64,000 nucleotides of DNA from positions 124,001 through 188,000 of the forward strand of contig JBFMCV010000002.1 of the NCBI GenBank assembly GCA_040754335.1, given 5' to 3'. Source of the stretch: Thermodesulfobacteriota bacterium. GTDB taxonomy: Bacteria > Desulfobacterota_D > UBA1144 > Nemesobacterales > UBA2774. The notes below the pieces were generated by a model that made no database searches, had not been told where the DNA came from, and saw only the letters and a list, made by a program, of their open reading frames with translations. The translations under genes were made by a program, and so were the position numbers. Below, piece after piece: positions 61,741 to 64,000 of the stretch; positions within the stretch are counted from its first letter, which is position 1; the number at the start of each line of letters is the position of its first letter.

Positions 61741-62805
61741 TTACGGGTGGTTCTCTATGGATTCGAGCACTACGTCGGCTAGTTTCATGAACGCCTTGGC
61801 CGCGGTGCTCTCGGGTCTGGATATGACGACGGGGACGCCCGAGTCGCCGCCCTTTCTTATCTCGGGGTCTATCGGTATCTCACCCAGGAACGGCACCTCG
61901 AATTTCTCGGCCATCCTCCTGCCGCCGCCCCTCCCGAAGATGTCTATATTCTCTCCTCCGGGGGCCTCGAGGTAACTCATGTTTTCCACTATGCCGAGTA
62001 TGGGGACGTTGAGCTTCCTGAACATCTGCACGCCGCGCCTCACGTCTATGAGGGCCACGTCCTGTGGCGTCGTCACTATGAGGCCGCCGCTCAGCGGAGC
62101 GGTCTGGACGAGGGACAGCTGCGCGTCGCCCGTGCCCGGAGGGAGGTCTATGACGAGGTAGTCAATGCCTGTCCACTCGACGTCCTCAATGAACTGCTTT
62201 ATCGCGCCATGCACCATCGGCCCGCGCCAGATTACGGTCTCGTCCTCGCTGATCAGGAAACCGATCGACATGAGCTTCAGTCCATATTTTTCTAACGGTA
62301 TTATTCTGTTCTGCTCCGTAGCGTGGGGTCTGTCCTTGACGCCCAGCATTATGGGCAGGCTGGGCCCCCAGATGTCGGCATCCATGAGCCCGACGCCCTT
62401 CCTCTTCATGGCCATAGCCACGGCGAGGTTCACCGCGACTGTAGATTTCCCGACGCCGCCCTTGCCGCTCGCGACCGCTACGTAGTGCTTTATCGCCGGG
62501 AGCTTCGACGGGGCTTCGGCTCTCGCGGGCCCCTGTCCGGGAGCGGGTTTCGGCTCTCTCGCGCCGATCTCTATATCGACGCCCGAGACGCCCGGGGTTT
62601 CGAGTAAGGCGGTCCTCACGGACTCGCCTATCTCGGTTTCGAGCTTCTTGTCGGGCTTGGGCAGCAGGAGCGACACTGTCACTCGGCCGCCCTCGACTTT
62701 CACGTCCCTGACTATTCCGAACGATACAATGTCTCTTGTGAATCCGGGGTACCTGACCTTCCTGAGGACGCTCCGGATCCCCTCCTGTGTGATTTCCGTT
62801 GAGAT
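61741..62805 (-). CDS. mrp: Mrp/NBP35-type iron-sulfur carrier ATPase, probable ATC start
   Basis: 354 residues if started at the ATC at 62805. The deviant Walker A ASGKGGVGKSTVAVNLA, MDADIWGPSLP, DLPPGTGDAQL and IVTTPQDVALIDVR identify Mrp/ApbC. The N-terminal MIP18-like domain begins in the bases upstream of the first standard start (GTG 62703): residues EGIRSVLRKVRYPGFTRDIV fit it. An in-frame TAA lies just before, AAGGAG precedes, and ATC sits eight bases after it. The C-terminal CxxC that usually binds the bridging cluster is replaced by SYLEAPGGENI. Its partner is probably the DUF59 protein upstream (30 bases). Confidence 0.88.
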   Translation of the reverse strand: MSTEITQEGIRSVLRKVRYPGFTRDIVSFGIVRDVKVEGGRVTVSLLLPKPDKKLETEIGESVRTALLETPGVSGVDIEIGAREPKPAPGQGPARAEAPSKLPAIKHYVAVASGKGGVGKSTVAVNLAVAMAMKRKGVGLMDADIWGPSLPIMLGVKDRPHATEQNRIIPLEKYGLKLMSIGFLISEDETVIWRGPMVHGAIKQFIEDVEWTGIDYLVIDLPPGTGDAQLSLVQTAPLSGGLIVTTPQDVALIDVRRGVQMFRKLNVPILGIVENMSYLEAPGGENIDIFGRGGGRRMAEKFEVPFLGEIPIDPEIRKGGDSGVPVVISRPESTAAKAFMKLADVVLESIENHP

Positions 62806-62835
62806 GGTTATTTCTCCTTATCTGACGGCAGCGGC

Positions 62836-63246
62836 TTATGCGATCCCGAGTTTTTCCTTGGCGTGCTCCGACATCATGTCGGGGTTCCAGGGCGGGTCCC
62901 ATACGACTTCGACGAGCACGTTGTTAGCGCCTATCTCCCTTACGGCCGCCTCCGCCTGCTGGGCTATCATCGCGCCCATGCCGCAGCCGGGGGTCGTGAG
63001 GGACATCTTTATGCTCACGTTATTCCCGGAGGAAATCTTCACGTCGTATATGAGTCCAAGGTCGACGATGCTCACCGGAATCTCCGGGTCGTACACGTTC
63101 TGGAGCGCGTTGTAGACGTCCTCTTCCGTGAGGACTACACCGCTCGTCGCCGCTTCCGGTTTATCGAATTTGGTCAGCGTGACGCCTTTTTCAGCCGCGC
63201 CCGCCGGTTCTTCTTTCTTTATGCCTATGACTTTCTTGAATCCCAT
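62836..63246 (-). CDS. DUF59/MIP18-family iron-sulfur assembly factor
   Basis: 136 residues from ATG at 63246, with GGGAGG six bases before. Residues 1-45 are a variable lysine-rich leader. Residues 48-136 are a DUF59 domain (YNALQNVYDPEIPVSIVDLGLIYDV, MSLTTPGCGMGAMIAQQ with the reactive cysteine, VVWDPPWNPDMMSEHAKEKLG). The TTPGCGM cysteine is a family hallmark. It acts in Fe-S protein maturation (SufT/PaaD-like). It precedes the Mrp gene by 30 bases. Confidence 0.9.
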   Translation of the reverse strand: MGFKKVIGIKKEEPAGAAEKGVTLTKFDKPEAATSGVVLTEEDVYNALQNVYDPEIPVSIVDLGLIYDVKISSGNNVSIKMSLTTPGCGMGAMIAQQAEAAVREIGANNVLVEVVWDPPWNPDMMSEHAKEKLGIA

Positions 63247-63408
63247 GGTCTGCCTCCCCCGTCCGGTCTTTATATACGGAACATACGGACGGTTGCATCC
63301 GTTTATCGTCGATCGTCTTTCAAGCTTTATTATACCGTACGAGGCCCATTCCCGGTAATCGCCGCCGGGACCGGGCAAGAATCTAACATCCGGGCTTGAG
63401 AGGGTCAA

Positions 63409-63574
63409 ATTTTCATTAAGATTCTGTCATTCCCTTCCCCCTTGAGGGACGGTTCTAAGCGCGCGCAAGAACCGGTCGTATCTACAACGAAGCTGATATA
63501 GCCAATTAACTTCTGCTTCAGTGCCGCCTAAACCAAATTAGGGTAGGGTGAGGGTGTACATTAAAATAAATCCA
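63409..63574. repeat. Intergenic repeats near the right edge
   Basis: A TTCCCCCTTGAGGGA partial palindrome near 63435 and GGGTGAGGGTGTACATTAAA near 63546, a relative of the 57297 sequence. No gene. Confidence 0.6.
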
Positions 63575-64000
63575 TCACTCCAGATACGACCTCAGCATCC
63601 AGGCCATCTTCTCGTGCGTCTCCATGAGCCCGGTGAGATAATCGCTCGTCCCCATGTCGTTGTACTTCTCGTCGCAGGCGCGGAGGTCCTTCCTGAGCTT
63701 CTTTATAATGCTCTCGTGGTCATGCAGGAGAGAGCGCACCATGTGCTGGGCGTCCGTCCCCTTGGTCGTGTCCTCTTCGAGGGTCTTATGGTCGAGCATC
63801 TCCTGGAGCGAGCCGAGCGCGTGTCCGCCCACTGTCCTCGCCCTCTCGGCGACGTCGTCCACTATCCCTTCGAGCGCCGTGTACTGGGCCTCGAAGAACT
63901 TGTGGAGGTCGTTGAACTGCATCCCGGTCACGTTCCAGTGGTAGCCCCTCGTTTTCGTATATAGCACGTATTCGTCGGCCAAGACCCTGCTTAGAATCTT
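63575..64000 (-). CDS. Dps/ferritin-like protein (5' end outside window)
   Basis: The frame runs to the window edge: after the stop at 63575 it reads KILSRVLADEYVLYTKTRGYHWNVTGMQF (two blocks) and DAQHMVRSLLHDHESIIKKL. The YHWNVTG-x2-F-x2-LH motif and the D/E-rich helix belong to the Dps family, with the inter-subunit ferroxidase site (H, D and E). About 142 residues are visible, and 15-30 N-terminal residues are probably missing. A TTG at 63982 is an internal codon here, not the start. It oxidises iron and protects DNA under stress. Confidence 0.92.
   Translation of the reverse strand, partial: KILSRVLADEYVLYTKTRGYHWNVTGMQFNDLHKFFEAQYTALEGIVDDVAERARTVGGHALGSLQEMLDHKTLEEDTTKGTDAQHMVRSLLHDHESIIKKLRKDLRACDEKYNDMGTSDYLTGLMETHEKMAWMLRSYLE

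Noticed and set aside
62836-63408. Longer start for the DUF59 protein at 63408
   Set aside because: The extra 54 residues do not resemble the family, and a strong ribosome-binding site precedes ATG 63246.

Overview
The window reads as a chromosomal segment of a Gram-negative bacterium. The evidence is an HldE heptose pathway enzyme, several predicted lipoproteins, a predicted outer-membrane beta-barrel, FabI and CarD. GC is moderately high, with heavy use of the AGG and ATA codons. Gene content (GlnE, ATP-type PckA, DUF3141/MaoC-Pta/AckA/FabI cluster, IPTL-type C-terminal sorting tail, dispersed REP-like repeats) suggests a deltaproteobacterial-type lineage (Desulfobacterota or a neighbouring candidate phylum). 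That placement is an inference.

Layout. (1) 1-2512 is the right end of an AT-rich integrated element: the 3' part of a phosphoesterase-like gene, a TIR-domain gene with two predicted winged-helix domains, and a tyrosine integrase beside tRNA-Arg(CCT). (2) 2920-8629 holds a large GT-C-like membrane protein. It is followed by a three-gene signalling set: cyclic-nucleotide-domain histidine kinase, response regulator/glutaredoxin-like/thioredoxin-reductase-like fusion, and UBP-type zinc finger. (3) 8765-17930 has a phytoene-desaturase-like flavoprotein and a reverse-strand cluster: FabI, an unknown protein, MaoC-phosphotransacylase fusion, acetate kinase, DUF3141 (PhaC-like). PPK2 lies beyond it. 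(4) 18113-24966 is mixed: AI-2E-family permease, IPTL-tailed cysteine-rich protein, UvrD-type helicase-nuclease, beta-hydroxyacid dehydrogenase, small lipoprotein, glutaminyl cyclase. (5) 25031-30848 is a metal-uptake locus. A DtxR-family regulator, TroA-like binding protein, ATPase and two permeases with winged-helix tails are preceded by a beta-barrel gene, and matching TTTTAG-N6-CTAAAA palindromes precede both the barrel gene and the regulator. (6) 30861-44866 is housekeeping: TPR protein, PriA, GlnE, alkaline-phosphatase-fold protein, BatA/VWA plus DUF58, CarD, PckA. (7) 44867-47292 is a repeat-rich zone with palindromic elements, a REP pair, an isochorismatase-family hydrolase and tRNA-Glu/tRNA-Lys. 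(8) 47424-59724 holds an MFS permease, TrmI, nuclease/RsmG, PadR/haem lipoprotein/ChrA, ornithine-cyclodeaminase homologue, MtnP/PfkB/TPR lipoprotein, HldE and a PHP phosphatase. (9) 59746-64000, on the reverse strand, holds DUF1844, a DnaJ-like protein, Hsp20, Mrp, a DUF59 iron-sulfur factor and a Dps-like protein cut by the window edge.

The best candidates for unusual biology are the phosphoesterase/TIR gene pair on the tRNA-Arg island, the kinase/redox-fusion/zinc-finger trio in which the expected thiol motifs are missing, the shared-operator metal locus with winged-helix-tailed permeases, and the palindrome family between pckA and the isochorismatase gene. All functional statements come from reading the sequence and from recalled family knowledge. 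No database search was run.
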